Shown: positions 1-12,254, counted from the first letter of the stretch. The stretch is 64,000 nt of DNA from Porpolomopsis calyptriformis (GCA_951640195.1 OX621169.1:1364001-1428000), one strand, 5' to 3'. The notes: generated by a model from the letters alone, not told the origin. Made by a program: numbers and translations.

Positions 1-763
1 TGCTTACGACGGTGCAGATGTCTCTTCCCCAGTCGATTCACTCGTCAACACATACATCCCTCTTGCACCCATGGCCGCTATAGGTGGTGGCCGTAGTCGC
101 ATCAAGTCAACATATTACTCCCCCGGAGTCTACCGCCGTATGTCTGGTGTTCCGCCACCTCTTTCACTCGCTGCCACATCCACCAAAGCCAGCTTTGCGA
201 GCGCCATCCCCTTTCCTTCGCAACCTAGCCTCCGCAAATCGGATTGGGGCAGAGAACGGGATACACAGGCAGTGACTTCAGCCTTCGGCCTGGAGACCCC
301 ATCTCTCCTTTCACCACAGCCCACGTTATTCCCCGACGATTCGCTTAGTGTAGCTGAAAGCCCTCGCGAAGGAAACGCCGATGACCGTAGCCGAAGAAAA
401 TCAGTTCCAAGACTGGCTACTGGTGCCGCCCAGGAAGGAATCACGGCATCACCCACAGAGGTCAATATCGCGTTAGGGAATCTTATGTTATCCGGTTTTA
501 CTCCTACGTCCAAGTCGCTTGCGTCGCTCTCTAGACAAGACACCCTTCCATCATCCAGGAGTATCGGGAAGAAGTGTTTCCGAACCAATGACAAACCACC
601 TCGGGTTCCTTCACCGCCTCCTCTTCCATCGCTGACACAGATGGCACTGGCTCATGCAAACCCGGAGGCTTATGCGGACTATCGGAGCCCAACATACAGC
701 ATTTATAAAGGACTCTATGAAGACGGTGACAGAAAGAGCCGGGTTGAGTCAGTTGTCCTTTGA
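1..763 (+). CDS. 3' end of a serine/proline-rich protein of unknown function (5' partial)
   Basis: The frame is open from the left window edge (it enters at base 2, before the first in-window ATG at 71) and stops at a TGA, so only the C-terminal part of the gene is visible. About 250 residues are present, rich in Ser, Pro and Arg, with low-complexity stretches such as PSPPPLPSL and no domain I recognise. It ends near YSIYKGLYEDGD. The composition suggests a disordered C-terminal tail. The codon bias toward C/G-ending codons fits a real exon better than the antisense frame does. Function unknown. Confidence 0.6.
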   Translation, partial: AYDGADVSSPVDSLVNTYIPLAPMAAIGGGRSRIKSTYYSPGVYRRMSGVPPPLSLAATSTKASFASAIPFPSQPSLRKSDWGRERDTQAVTSAFGLETPSLLSPQPTLFPDDSLSVAESPREGNADDRSRRKSVPRLATGAAQEGITASPTEVNIALGNLMLSGFTPTSKSLASLSRQDTLPSSRSIGKKCFRTNDKPPRVPSPPPLPSLTQMALAHANPEAYADYRSPTYSIYKGLYEDGDRKSRVESVVL

Positions 764-993
764 TGTGTTCGCATTAGCCTGTATTTTTATTTACCAAACT
801 ATCCTACTTGTCTTTCATCCTTCAATCTAATGCACCGCCAGCGACGCTGACTCCGTCCCCATCAAGGCTGGTGCATGTCATGCTAACGTTACGCAGTGAT
901 CAAGGTTTGATATCCGGGCCTACCTCACTGTTGACCTCGATACACCTTAGCCGCAGCTTATTCGCAGCAGCCTTCACCTCCTGCCTCCGCATA
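764..993. other. Intergenic: 3' flank and transporter promoter/5' UTR
   Basis: No gene was recognised between the stop of the serine-rich gene and the transporter ATG. Short open frames on both strands lack family resemblance. It probably holds the upstream gene's 3' UTR and the promoter of the transporter. Confidence 0.4.
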
Positions 994-2558
994 ATGTCGT
1001 ACCATGCAGACGCGAAGGCAGCTATTGGAGTATCGCCCAAGAACAAGACTGACGAACCCGCGGAAAATGACTTGAGGTTAGGGTTAATAAACCCATTTCT
1101 GCCATCGGCGTCCTTGTCATGCGGCATACCTCTGAGGTATCTTTCGTGAGTTCAGATCCCAGAGCACCCAAGAGCTACTCTTCCAGGCTCGCATAAATGG
1201 GAGCATCGTCTTCGCCATTTCACTAACACCGTTTCTCTTCGCCAGTTTAGCGGCCTTAGCCATTCAAAACTCTATGTTAACGATAATAATGCACTACTCA
1301 AGGGTGTCCATTCCACCCTCACGAACGTACTCCGCAGCAACCGCTGTTCTCATGAACGAGTTGTTGAAAGGTTTCATTTCTCTCGCAATCGCCTTCACAC
1401 GCATAGACATTTCAGTGTCCCGTAATTCCGATACCCTTCAAGGACCTTTTACTTCTTCTGCTTCTGGGAACTCCTCTGGCCCCCTATTTTATCTGCGAAG
1501 ACTGTCACTTCGCATCAGGAAAATGTTCAACGACATTTTCAGCCCAGATTGCTGGAAATTGTCAATTCCAGCTATTCTATACGGTTGGTTCGCTTTCCTT
1601 ATACCTCATGGACGTTAATACGATACTTCTTGGCCTTCCAGTCATCCAAAACAATCTCCAATTCGTCGCAATCTCTAATTTAGAAGCGGCGACATTTCAA
1701 GTCAGCTACCAATTAAAAATCTTGACGACCGCCGCCTTTTCCGTCATTCTTCTCCGAAAGCAACTTTCCTCGAGTCAATGGCTCGCCCTTTTCCTACTCG
1801 CTATCGGGGTAGGCATCGTACAAGTCCAGTCCAGCACGGGCGGTGCAACGACGATGCCAAATCTCGTTCTTGATATGCGCACGATGAATCAGATGAAAGG
1901 TCTTATCGCTGTCGTAGCCGCGTGCTTTACATCCGGCCTCGCTGGCGTCTACTTCGAGATGGTCCTCAAAAACTCGTCGGCGAATGTGTGGGTTCGCAAT
2001 GTCCAACTTTCCTTGTTCTCCCTCCTTCCCGCGCTTTTGCCTGTCATTTTTACGCACGCAGAATCAAACAAGGGAACGAGGGATACGTGGAGCATCGCGT
2101 CCCTCTTTGACAATTTCGGTCTCTGGGCCTGGGCGACTGTCGTGACGCAAGTTATTGGAGGGCTGTTGACAGCGATAGTCATTAAATATTCGGATAACAT
2201 CATCAAGGGCTTCGCGACCAGCCTGAGCATCATCCTCTCTTTCATGGCCTCCGTCGCGTTGTTCAACTTTGGTGTCACGTTCACATTTCTCTTCGGGTCA
2301 TTTTTGGTGGTAATTGCGACATGGCTGTACAACCAGCCACAAAGGGGCGCGGGAGGTAGTGCGAAGGGCGACATGGACATAGGACTTCCGATCGCGTCGA
2401 CTGGAAGGGCGCGTTATTCGCCGGGCTGTAGCGATGACAACACATTTTGCCTGTCCTCGTTGTCCCAATCTGGTACCTTGCCTGAATCAGAGACAGCCCG
2501 CGAACAGAACAAGATATCTACTTCGCTTGGGAGCACATGGCAGACATCTTCCGTGTAG
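994..2558 (+). CDS. UDP-galactose-type nucleotide-sugar transporter (SLC35A family)
   Basis: A multi-pass Golgi membrane antiporter that would import a nucleotide sugar, most likely UDP-galactose, for glycan synthesis. Three coding exons (994-1145, 1246-1583, 1642-2558) give 468 codons in frame. The first junction restores GIPLRYLS-LAALAIQN; the second restores PAILYV-IQNNLQFVAIS. Family hallmarks seen are IIMHYSRVS, the NNLQFVAISNLEAATFQ stretch, YQLKILTTA, and KYSDNIIKGFATS near the end of the membrane core. The hydrophilic C-terminal tail (about the last 70 residues) is Ser/Gly-rich. The ATG at 994 was chosen because it gives a short cytosolic N-terminus before the first helix. Family assignment is firm; the exact sugar (UDP-Gal versus UDP-GlcNAc) is inferred from overall resemblance only. 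Confidence 0.88.
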
Positions 2559-3221
2559 ATTCGTGTTGCTGACTTTGTTATTTGCCTAATTTTAGAAGTC
2601 TGCTTTTATAGGATGTCTTAGGTGTAATTCAAAGCGCCTTATGCCTCCGAATCCGGAGGATTTACTTGCTAAGACGAGAAGCCAGACACTGAGAACATCA
2701 ATGCCCTCTCGTGGAAGAAAACTGGGGCCATGCAAGGCAGAGTTTGAGCGTTATGTCGAGCAGAGATTCTGCACGTCGAAGCCGTGATCGATCAGTAGAA
2801 TCACCGCGACGTCAACTCCGACTCCGCTCATTCGTCAATTTTGAGAGCCGCGTCAGGTCCGCGAATCCGCGAATCCAAGGTCAGTTGCAAAGAATTTGCG
2901 GGTTTTTTATTAGCTCAGCGTAGATTGACGACTGACAGGGCGACACCCTGTCTACGGGAGGCGGCAGTGTGTGCCAGAAAGGATATGTGTTCCTGGGCAT
3001 GGTCGGGGTCACACTCAACTCGCCCGATTCCACCTTTCAAGGTCTCTAGGAAACGTTACCGACATTAAATGACCATACTTTGCCGACATACAAATCTTCG
3101 TTTTCAATAAGATGATTACGGTATACAGGGACCACACGATGCCTGTTCAAGGCATAGTTTGTTCCTTGTACTTTTGTGGCGGTGACGGGATATCTCCTCT
3201 GACCATCATCACCTTTGCCCA
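2559..3221. other. Intergenic, no gene recognised
   Basis: About 660 bases between the sugar transporter and the receptor gene. Short plus-strand frames of 70-75 codons lack ATG context, conservation or splice partners. The stretch presumably holds the transporter's 3' UTR and the receptor promoter. Confidence 0.4.
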
Positions 3222-6200
3222 ATGGCGCTCCCCGATGGAACGTATATCATAACAAACGCAAGGAGCAAGACACGGGCGGCTGCTTTCGACGCCAATGACT
3301 ACTCAGATGTTAAGGCCACTCTTGGGAAGATAGAAAAGGAAGCAGGTATAAAGGCCAGTCCAATGTGTTGTTGTCAACAAGATTCCAGACCTAAGGATTG
3401 TCTTTCAGTGGATCGTCGAGCACCAGGGAAATTCCAGATATACCGTGCAAAATGCCAGATATGAGACCTATGTCGGTGCCAAATATCAGCCTAAGTCGAA
3501 CGATGAGGTCCAATGTAGTCGTGACTATTCTCGATATCTATGGCGCATCGTAGAGAAAACTGATCACGAAGGTGTTGCATACATGTACGTCGCAGCAGCA
3601 AAACTGTAGTCCATCTTTTGGCTGAAGTTTCGAAGAATCATGAAAGGTCAGCCCGAGTTATGTTGGTCTCTTGACGACGAGGAGATTGGGACTGGTGTAA
3701 GAGAAGCTCTTTCCGAAAGAATTATCATTCTTGTCATAAACCTTGTCATAAACCTTGATCCATAGGTAAAGCTGACGAAATGCTCAAACGAGACGTCGAA
3801 ACTCTGGAGATTTGAACTGTCGAAATCGGAAGACGACGAGAGAAAGCCGATCGGCAGTGAGTGTCACGGGACAGGTCCAGTTTCATCCGTAAGGTGGCCC
3901 TCAATGGCAGAGCATTTGCTTTTTGGAACCGCAATGGAGTTGTTTTGTGAGTTGGCCATTCTCGACAACCCAAGCGTCTACTAATGGTTGGTGCTTTGAA
4001 GTATCGTCGAAACTCAAACCTGTGGACATGAACCCATGGAATCGTCCAACTTGTCTTCCAAACACTAGGACGGACGTTATCCAGTCTGTTAAAAAGTGGG
4101 CAGACGACACATCAGATGATCACAAGAGCGTTCTTTGGCTCCACGGTATGGCCGGGACGGGAAAGAGCACCCTATGGACAACTCTTGTGCAGGAAATGCG
4201 CGAGCTCGGGCGACTAGGCGCCTCTTTTTTCTTCGATCGCGATACTCCCGCAATGGGCCCGGATGTCCTCGTCAGGACTCTGGCATATCAACTTGGATTG
4301 TTTAATAACCAAATAGGCGAGAAATTGACAGAGGTTCTGAGGTGCCACTCGATTGGACAGATGCCGCTAGACGTTCAGTTCGCCAAACTCCTATCGGCCG
4401 ACGTGCTGGCCTCGATTAAATGGTCTTCGGGCCCAGTTGTTTTGGCCATTGACGCATTAGACGAATGCGGAACGGAAAGGGATCTCACACAGTTATTGAA
4501 AACACTATCAAAGGCGTTTTCCGCACTCCCCCCGTTTCTTCGAATTCTGATAACTAGTCGGAAGGAACGCGATATCGAGGTCGCCTTTGGTTCACATACG
4601 GCTGTATATCCCTATTACCTTGACACCGACTCTTCTACCGTCAAATTAGATATCACGCAGTTTGTGCGACACGAATTGACCGACATTCGCATGACGAACA
4701 AATACTTTAGCTTCGAAAGCGGTTGGCCTAGCGATAACCAGATTCAGGAACTGGGAGAGCGTGCAGGGGGGTTGTTCATATGGGCATCAACTGCCTGCTC
4801 ACATATCAAGAAGAGTCAAGACCCCTCTCAGCGTCTTAACGACCTCATTACTACCCAACCGTCCGAAGGCACCTCCTCGCCACACTCTCATCTGGATGGT
4901 TTGTATAAAACCTGTCTAGAGCGCGCTGGCAACTGGACAGATCCGCTATTTCGCTCCGATTGCAGGGAGATCTTTGGCGCCATCGTATGCGCAAGAACTC
5001 CCCTCACTGGTGACACTGTCGATTCCCTCCTTAATCTAGGCCGGAAGTGTCTCCACTCGATCTCTCATTTTGGAAGTGTGTTCAGTTGGGACGGAACAGG
5101 GCCAATCCGCGTTCACCCTTCATTCCATGACTATCTTGTCACCCGCAGCCGCGATCAAGAGTGGTTTGTGGACCTCGAGGAACACAACGAAAAACTTGCT
5201 ACACGTTGCATCGCGCTTTTGGACAACGGCGAAAGTTTAAAGGAAAACATTTGTGGACTCACCCTTCGCCATTCGGTCCAGAGTGCGTTTTTACAGGACG
5301 CTGTCTCCTATGCATGTCGATTCTGGGTGGACCATGTATGTTTGATTTCCCACAATCCCAACAAGATTATGGCGCGGATATACAGTTTCTTGTCTCGACA
5401 TCTTTTACATTGGATGGAGGCGCTAGCCATTTTGAAGAGCCATAATATTACTATTCGCTCGCTTGAACAACTTCTCAGCTGGATTCAGGTCAGTTATCAT
5501 TTCGAGGGAGGTTTTAGACCACTGTTACTTAGATTTCTTATTCAGAAATGGCAACCTTTGTATGGAGATCTTTACCAGCTCGTATACGACGGTCACCGTT
5601 TTGCGCAATACTTCGCACATACCATCGAAGAGCACCCGCTCCTGATCTACAAAGCAGCACTGCCTTTCACTCCAAGCGAAACAACTGTCTATCGAAACTT
5701 TCATCGGAACAGTTTGCCTAAAGTTGTATGTGGTGTGCCACCTTACTGGAACCCACAGCTACAATTAATCAAGGGGCACGATGATTATGTTCGTTCCATC
5801 GCATTCTCGCCCGATGGGACCAAAATTGTCTCTGGGTCATTTGACAAGACTATCCGAGTCTGGGATGCGAGCACCGGCACTCCAGTCCTGCCTCCCCTTC
5901 TGGGACACGACGACTGCGTTTGGGCGGTTGCTTTCTCGCCGGACGGCACCAAAATTATCTCTGGGTCAAAAGATAAAACTATTCGAATTTGGGATGCAAA
6001 CACGGGCAATCAAACCCATGGTCCTCTTCACGGACATGATGAATGTGTTGAATCGGTCGCCTTCTCGCCTGATGGCAAAAAAATTGCCTCAGGGTCAGCC
6101 GACAAGACCGTTCGAGTTTGGGACGCAAGTACTGACTGGAAGACTCTCCTCACTCTCCGAGGACATGACCAGCAGATCGTGTCTGTTGCGTGGTCTCCCG

Positions 6201-7522
6201 ATGGGACGAAAATCATCTCTGGGTCAACAGATAAGACCATTTGTATTTGGGACGCCACAACAGGTGCCAAGACGGTCCTTCAAGGACACAACGGATTTGT
6301 TATATCTGTCGCATTCTCATCCGATGGGACTAAACTCATCTCGGGGTCGGAGGATAAAACCATCCGGATTTGGGACGCTAAAACCGGCTGTCAAGCACAC
6401 TCTCCCATTCAACTTAATGACGCCGTCTTATCAGTCGCATTTTCGTCTGACGGGACCAGAATCATATCCGGGTCGACTGACAACACAATTCGACTATGGG
6501 ACGCAGCCACCGGCAAGGAGACACACCCTCCCCTTTTGGGACACCGCCGCAACATTTTTTCTATCGGATTCTCGCCTGATGGGACTAAAATCATATCCGG
6601 GTCATATGATAAAACCATTCGAATTTGGGATGCAAATGCCAGCTTTGAAACAGACTCTGCCCTTCGGGGACACGAGTGGCCTGTGTTCTCCCTTGCTTTC
6701 TCGCACGATCAGAGCAAATTCGCATCGGGGTCGAATGACAAAACCATTCGAGTTTGGAATGCAAGTACCGGCATCGAGACACTCCCGCCCCTCCGCGGAC
6801 ATGATGATACCGTAATATCTCTCTCATTCTCCCTTGACGATTCCAAAATCGTCTCCGGGTCAAATGACAAGACCGTTCGAATCTGGGATGCAAACACCGG
6901 TGTAGCGATACTGCCCCCTCTTAAAGGACACACATTCCGTATTACCTGCGTCACCTTCTCAGACGATGGGAAAAGGATTGCCTCCGGGTCTGACTTTCTG
7001 GATGCGAGCATCCGAGTTTGGGATGCAAGCAACGGTGATCCACTCTGCTGCCTCGAGGGACACACTGAGACGGTCCAATCTGTCGCGTTTTCGCCTGATG
7101 GTACAAAAATTGTCTCTGGATCTCTTGGGTCATCAGATGCTGACAAGACTATTCGGGTTTGGGATGCAACCGATGGCTCGGAGATTCTCCTTATTCGTCC
7201 AGGAGACGACAAGATCGCTTGCCCCGTTTGGTTTGAACCTGACGGGAGGATCTACGCAACATTAGATAGCCACACTATCCACGCCTTCGAACCAGACGGC
7301 CAAAGTATTGGTGCCGTCGCGTACACACCTCCCTCCGGCAAACCAATCATCTCCCTTGATGGTAATAACTGGTTCATAAACCAGGATGGCTCGTTTCTAG
7401 GCAAGCTTCCCACCGAGCTTGCGTCTCGTTATTGGAATGGTAGAGGGTCTCGTTGGGTAGGATGGACGATGGAAAATAAGCTAATCCTACTTCAATTCCC
7501 TGTTGCTGACTCAAATCAATGA
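3222..7522 (+). CDS. NLR-type receptor: trefoil lectin-like domain, NACHT NTPase, WD40 repeats
   Basis: A STAND/NLR protein of the HET-E/HET-D general type. Five exons (3222-3345, 3389-3584, 3636-3696, 3766-3946, 4002-7522) give 1360 aa in one frame. Residues 1 to about 160 form a (QxW)3 beta-trefoil lectin-like domain: GTYIITNAR near the start, then three lobe-closing Trp motifs (QWIV, LWRI, LWRF) and CWSLDDEEIG. A linker typical of fungal NLRs follows (KLKPVDMNPWNRP, CLPNTRTDVIQSV). The NACHT domain has P-loop GMAGTGKS near residue 236 and Walker B VVLAIDALDE near 333. Eleven clear WD40 repeats plus one decayed repeat run from about residue 778 to 1254. NACHT-WD40 proteins sense ligands through the repeats and oligomerise; known members act in fungal heterokaryon incompatibility. 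An alternative is two genes (lectin, then NLR), but exon 4 reads through from the last trefoil strand into the NLR linker with no stop, favouring one gene. The third intron junction is the least certain. Confidence 0.82.
5773..7195 (+). repeat. Tandem WD40-coding repeat array (about 126-129 bp units)
   Basis: Eleven consecutive units each encode GH-x-x-x-V-x-S-[VI]-AFSPDGTKI-[IV]-SGS-x-DKTIR-[VI]-WDA-x-TG. Unit length is mostly 42-43 codons. The framework is nearly invariant, while residues just after GH and just after SGS differ from unit to unit (DDY, DDC, DEC, DQQ, NGF after GH; F, K, A, T, E, Y, N after SGS). Unit 6 has lost its GH (LND instead). Units 10 and 11 carry insertions (SDFLDAS and GSLGSSDADK). 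Confidence 0.9.
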
Positions 7523-7600
7523 CCAGATACTGTGGGTACAAGTGTTTCTAGTAAAAATTGTGTAAAGTTATGAATCATTGCGATAAATGTGATTTTGATA

Positions 7601-10600
7601 TCAGCTCTTTGTTTCGAGGCCACGCTTGATCGCTAAAGTGGTAGATTGAGACAAGTTGTTGCCGTCACGAAGTACACAATCGCTCACCATCGCAAGTATC
7701 TTTCGCATCCCCAAACAGCATCTTCGTCCCCGGCATGTAGAACATAGGGTTCGGGACATCAGCTTAGGAACCAACCGGTAAGTCTGGAATGGTTTGTCCG
7801 AATCGAATAAATGCTTACCATAACCACTGGACATTCCCCTCTTCATTACAATCACCTGCTTGCTCTTCCAGGCGTGTAACACGGGCATTCCAGCAATTGC
7901 TGATCCTGCTTCCAGAGCAATAGGATTCACCGTATCATTCGCACCAATCACAAGCGTAACATCCGTGTCCTTGAAATCATCATTGATCTCATCCATCTCC
8001 AAAACAACTAACGAAGAAATGAGGAACGAGCATTTGAGAAATCATGAGTGCGCACTATCGTATGGAACGGAAGCTTCCGCCAAAAGTACATTGCATTGAC
8101 CAGGCATGCGTCCCGCAACAGGGTGGATTGCGAAGCGAACATTAATCCCTTTAGCCCGCAGTATAGCACATATCTCGGAAATTGCATACTGGGCCTTTGC
8201 AACGGCCATCCCATAGCCGACGACCTGTTTTCGTATCTCAGATAATGGTCTGAAATGAGACGTGAACATACTAATATCACGTTGTCAGCATTGGTCAATG
8301 CTTCTACTGTGTCCTCGATGGTGGTCTGAGTGATCGTCCCTTCCATTTGGCGGTTCTCCAGGGAGGCTGGTGTACCAATTCCGCCGAATAAAACGTTTGT
8401 CAAGGATCGGTTCATAGCCACACACTGTAAATGGATTTTATCAGTTAGCGCAATGCAGCTTAACACAGTAGCTTCCCGGACCATGATATATGACAGAATA
8501 GAACCGCTGACACCTATTAGGGATCCAACCGTTGTGAGGAGTGGGTTGTCAAGCATGAAGCCTAGAAAGGGACTGTCATCTTCCTTGAACCTTTACACAT
8601 GAACAAACCAGACCTTCAGCAACTAGGGCAAAACCAGAGTATGCATTCAAAACGGTGATGACGACAGCTGTGATAATGATTCCATTGGATAGCATAAGGG
8701 ACAGAAACATTGGTTTCACGCACGCATATCTGCGCCCCCGATCGCCGCTGTGGTTGTGTACCCTTTGATAAAACTCAAGACCGCGTTTGCTCCCAAGAAA
8801 GATGCAGCAAGAAGAGGAGTGGATGGAGCCATGGAAATGAAACCAGCCATAGTAAGCACGTTAGCTCCCAAGAGGGAAGAGTTGATCAAATGTCTTCCCG
8901 GAAGCATAAGTGGTTTGGAGCCCATCCGACCCGCAAGCTTCAGGAAGGCCACGATTGAACCAGTGAAGGTGATACCACCTACAGAAATTTGTCAGAAGAT
9001 CACAGAGATGGGGGGGTTGATGGTCTCACCAATCAACACTCCCAGATATGCGGTGACAAGATGCAGTGTAGACACGTGTGCAGTATCCACGAGGACGCTG
9101 CCGATGCTGGTGAAGACTGCCGCAAGACCGACGACAGAGTGGAGAGCAGCCACCATTTGAGGCAGCTCCGTGGCCGTGATGCGGCGTCCGATTATGGAAC
9201 CGATGGTCCCTCCAATAGCGGACACAGCGGCAAATTGTGCAAGTATAGCGGGAGGGAATCCGACGGCTGCCAAGGAGGACAAGATGCCGGAGCCGACACC
9301 CAAGATCCCCAGAACATTGCCCTGTCGAGCAGTCGCTTGTGAACCTAGACCAGAAAGGGAGGCTGAGAGTGAAATATTTAGACCCATGTGTATCGGAACA
9401 AGTAGGTAAATTGACCTATGCACAGAACACTACTCGTGAGATAGCCGGCCTGTACGAGGCCAGCCATACCAGTGCTGGCGGCTGTTAAGAATCCACCAGT
9501 AAATACGACGGCGGGAATAGCATAAGACCAGGAATACTCCGGTGGGTCCGTTGGTCCTAAGTTGGGATTAGATTCAAGAACATTTCTTCGTCCAATGGAC
9601 GCACGTTTGAACATATCCAGCATACGCTTCGTGATAACGAAGCCCCCAGCTACGTTCACGCTAGCCAAAAGAACGGATAGAGCGCCCAGTGTCTGAGGGA
9701 TCGTGCCTGGAAAATATCCGCCGCCCATGATAAAGAGACCTCCGATGCCCACCATCCCTGGTCAGCTATGCGAGTAAGAATGTGTCTTGACAAAATGGTG
9801 AGTATTACAAACTTACCCGAAATCGCATTCGTGACCGACATTAAAGGCGAGTGCAAAGCTGGCGCAACACCCCATACAACTCGATATCCTACGAGGCCTG
9901 CTAAACCGAATGTATAGAAATTGTTCATGAAGGCCGTTCCTGTGATTTTCCCGAGTGCAATCATAGTCCCCATGCCTGCTGTCACTGTAGCGACCTCCCT
10001 GGTAGTCTTTTGCCACGGTGTGAGTGCTACCGTCTCCACTTTTTCATCGGCGGCAGAAGGTACTGGCGGAGGAGGGGGCAACGCGAGAGGGACGGGCTCT
10101 AAGACCTTTCCTTTATGAACAACAAGGGATCCTCGTACGACTTCGTCGTCAAGATTGAGTGCAAATCTCCCGTCTCCACCAAGTGATAAAAGAAATTTGG
10201 TGATGTTGTTCGAATAGAGAGTGGACGATTGAGTAGGGAGACGAGAGGGCAGGTCGGTGTAACCTGGTTAAGTGGTTGAAGATCCCACATTCTTATGATA
10301 CCGTGAACCTTACCGATTATTGTGACACCTTCATGAACATGGAGCTCGCCTGGCTTCGTCACCTCACAGTTGCCACCAGCTTCAGCAGCCAGGTCAACGA
10401 TTACCGAGCCTTGTTTCATTGCAGACACCATCTAAGGGTCTTTTTAGAAGATCCGTCAAGAGAAAGAGTGCTTGAGTGACCCACTTCGCGAGTGATCAAT
10501 TTCGGTGCAGGTTTTCCGGGGATCAGAGCCTATCAACTGAATCAGAGATATGCAATATAAACTGGCTCAAGAACGCACCGTTGTGATTACAATGTCCACA

Positions 10601-11850
10601 TCCTTGCATTGCTCCATGAATAGCGCCATCTCTGCTGCAATGAACTCTTTGGACATGACTTTGGCGTATCCTCCGCCGCCGCCGCCTTCTTCTTTTACCG
10701 AAACTTCAATGAATTCGGCTCCAAGTGATTGTACCTGTTCACGAGCAGCCGAACGAGTGTCAAAACCGCGGACGATTGCGCCCAATCTCCTTGCCTGGCA
10801 GAACCGGAAAAATTAGGAAGAACCGATGACTCTGGTTGCCTGGTCCTTACCGTCGCAATAGCACTTAGTCCTGCAACACCGGCGCCAATCACGAGGACCT
10901 TTCCGGGAGGTATCTGAGTCCTTTGTAAGCTTTAAGTTGACTGCATCAAAGTAGTGAGCGCACCTTGCTGAAAAGAAGCAGCCGACTTGAGAAATTAAAT
11001 AGAAACCCAAAGGCAATAAACTCACCCGGCAGCTGTAACCTGACCGGTCATAAATCGCCCGAAATGATTGGAGGCTTCCAAGACAGCCTTGTATCCAGCA
11101 ATATTTGCCATGGAGCTGTGGACAGAAATCAAGATGGCACACTACAGGGTAACTAATACCCACCTCAGCGCGTCGAAAACCTGAGCACGAGATATTCTTG
11201 GTATCATATCCATTGCCAAAGCGTTTACTTTGCGAGAAGCCAAGGTGTCTACCAGTGTTTTGTTCTGCTTGGGGTATAGGAACGAAATAAGGGTACTGCC
11301 CTCCGCGATATTTTCGACTTCCTGTCCGAGTAAAGGTGGCCGCACTTTGAGCAGGATGTCTGCGGCCTTGTACAAATCCTCTCGCGCGACTAGGGTTGCC
11401 CCCGCAGCAGCATAGTGATCATCAAGAAATTTCGCCTCCACCCCTGCATTATGTTCTACCAATACCCGCCGGAACCCTTTCTTGCGAAGAACTGCAGCAT
11501 TCTGGGGAGTCAATGATACGCGACGTTCGTTCTGGAATGTTTCTCTCGGTATTCCCACCGTAAGTGATGAATAGGGAATTCCTGAGCAATTGATAAACAA
11601 ATAGCTAGATTAAAATGATGGGTATACGTACCAGAATCAGCGCTGTTGTGGAGTACGCTGCTTTCATTCCATAGACGTGTTGATGAATGATAACAATGCC
11701 GAGATGTCGCTGGAAAAAAATATCAGTATTGAACGGTAGTGGTGGCTCGAACTCACCCTTTTTGAGAGCTTGGCATGAAACTTTAGCTATAGAGAATGCC
11801 GAACTATATGTTACATGTATTGGCATCACTCTTGGCAGCTTCAGCGTCAT
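7601..11850 (-). CDS. Mitochondrial NAD(P) transhydrogenase, fused alpha-beta polypeptide
   Basis: Proton-translocating transhydrogenase of the inner mitochondrial membrane: NADH + NADP+ to NAD+ + NADPH, driven by the proton gradient. Twenty exons, including a 4-nt microexon, sum to 3237 nt (1078 aa). Order: a presequence-like N-terminus (exons 1-2, Ser/Arg/Lys-rich, no acid cluster), NAD-binding domain I ([39 protein letters not shown]), a Pro-rich hinge, a membrane domain with the PntA-type and then PntB-type helices ([51 protein letters not shown]), and NADP-binding domain III ([31 protein letters not shown]). The last exon is tiny and ends IKRGLETKS. This is the PntA-to-PntB fusion order. 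The start at 11850 gives the mitochondrial leader; the 400 bases upstream are free of genes. Confidence 0.92.
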
Positions 11851-12254
11851 CTTGCTGGAGGAAAGTGTGTGTTGTGTGTGTTGGATGCGACAGAGGGACT
11901 TGATTGATCTGTTCACATCTAGGCGACGGACGGGGACCCGTTCACGCTTAAAGCATACTTACGCTTACCCCATCATCACACCAAGGTTGGCTTGAACCTG
12001 AGGCTTCAGAGTGGTTCTCTCCCAGATGGTGTTGGCAACCTGAAAGGAAATGCGGCGTCCTCGACAAGCTTCAAAGGTTATTGTGCATTCCAAAACTATT
12101 ATACAACTGTGGATCCAAAGATGCTGTGGAGTTCAATCGAAAAGAACAAAACCCGGTCGTGTCTATCACCTCATGCATGATACACTCACCATGCAGCTTT
12201 AGCGCCGGAGCTGCGCCAGGGTGTGCGATAGTAAATGCAAACAAGAACCTTTTG
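11851..12254. other. Intergenic between transhydrogenase and RPA2-like gene
   Basis: About 400 bases downstream of the RPA2-like gene and upstream of the transhydrogenase, both on the minus strand. No conserved frame seen; it probably holds one 3' UTR and the transhydrogenase promoter. Confidence 0.4.

Noticed and set aside
130..594. 154-codon minus-strand frame at the left edge
   Set aside because: It is antisense to the open plus frame that continues from the window edge; no domain.
3222..3600. Stand-alone small lectin gene ending at the TAG near 3609
   Set aside because: The third Trp motif (KLWRF) and CWSLDDEEIG lie downstream of that stop, so the trefoil is completed only if the TAG is removed by an intron, after which the frame continues into the NACHT linker.
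5781..6815. 344-codon open frame on the plus strand and several minus frames (such as 6709-7212) inside the WD40 array
   Set aside because: They are out-of-frame shadows of the repeat array; the repeat period keeps alternative frames open by chance, and their products are repetitive with no domain.
5773..7195. CRISPR-like or satellite array
   Set aside because: The repeats are 126-129 bp, coding and in frame, with WD40 framework residues; no short palindromic repeats or unique spacers.
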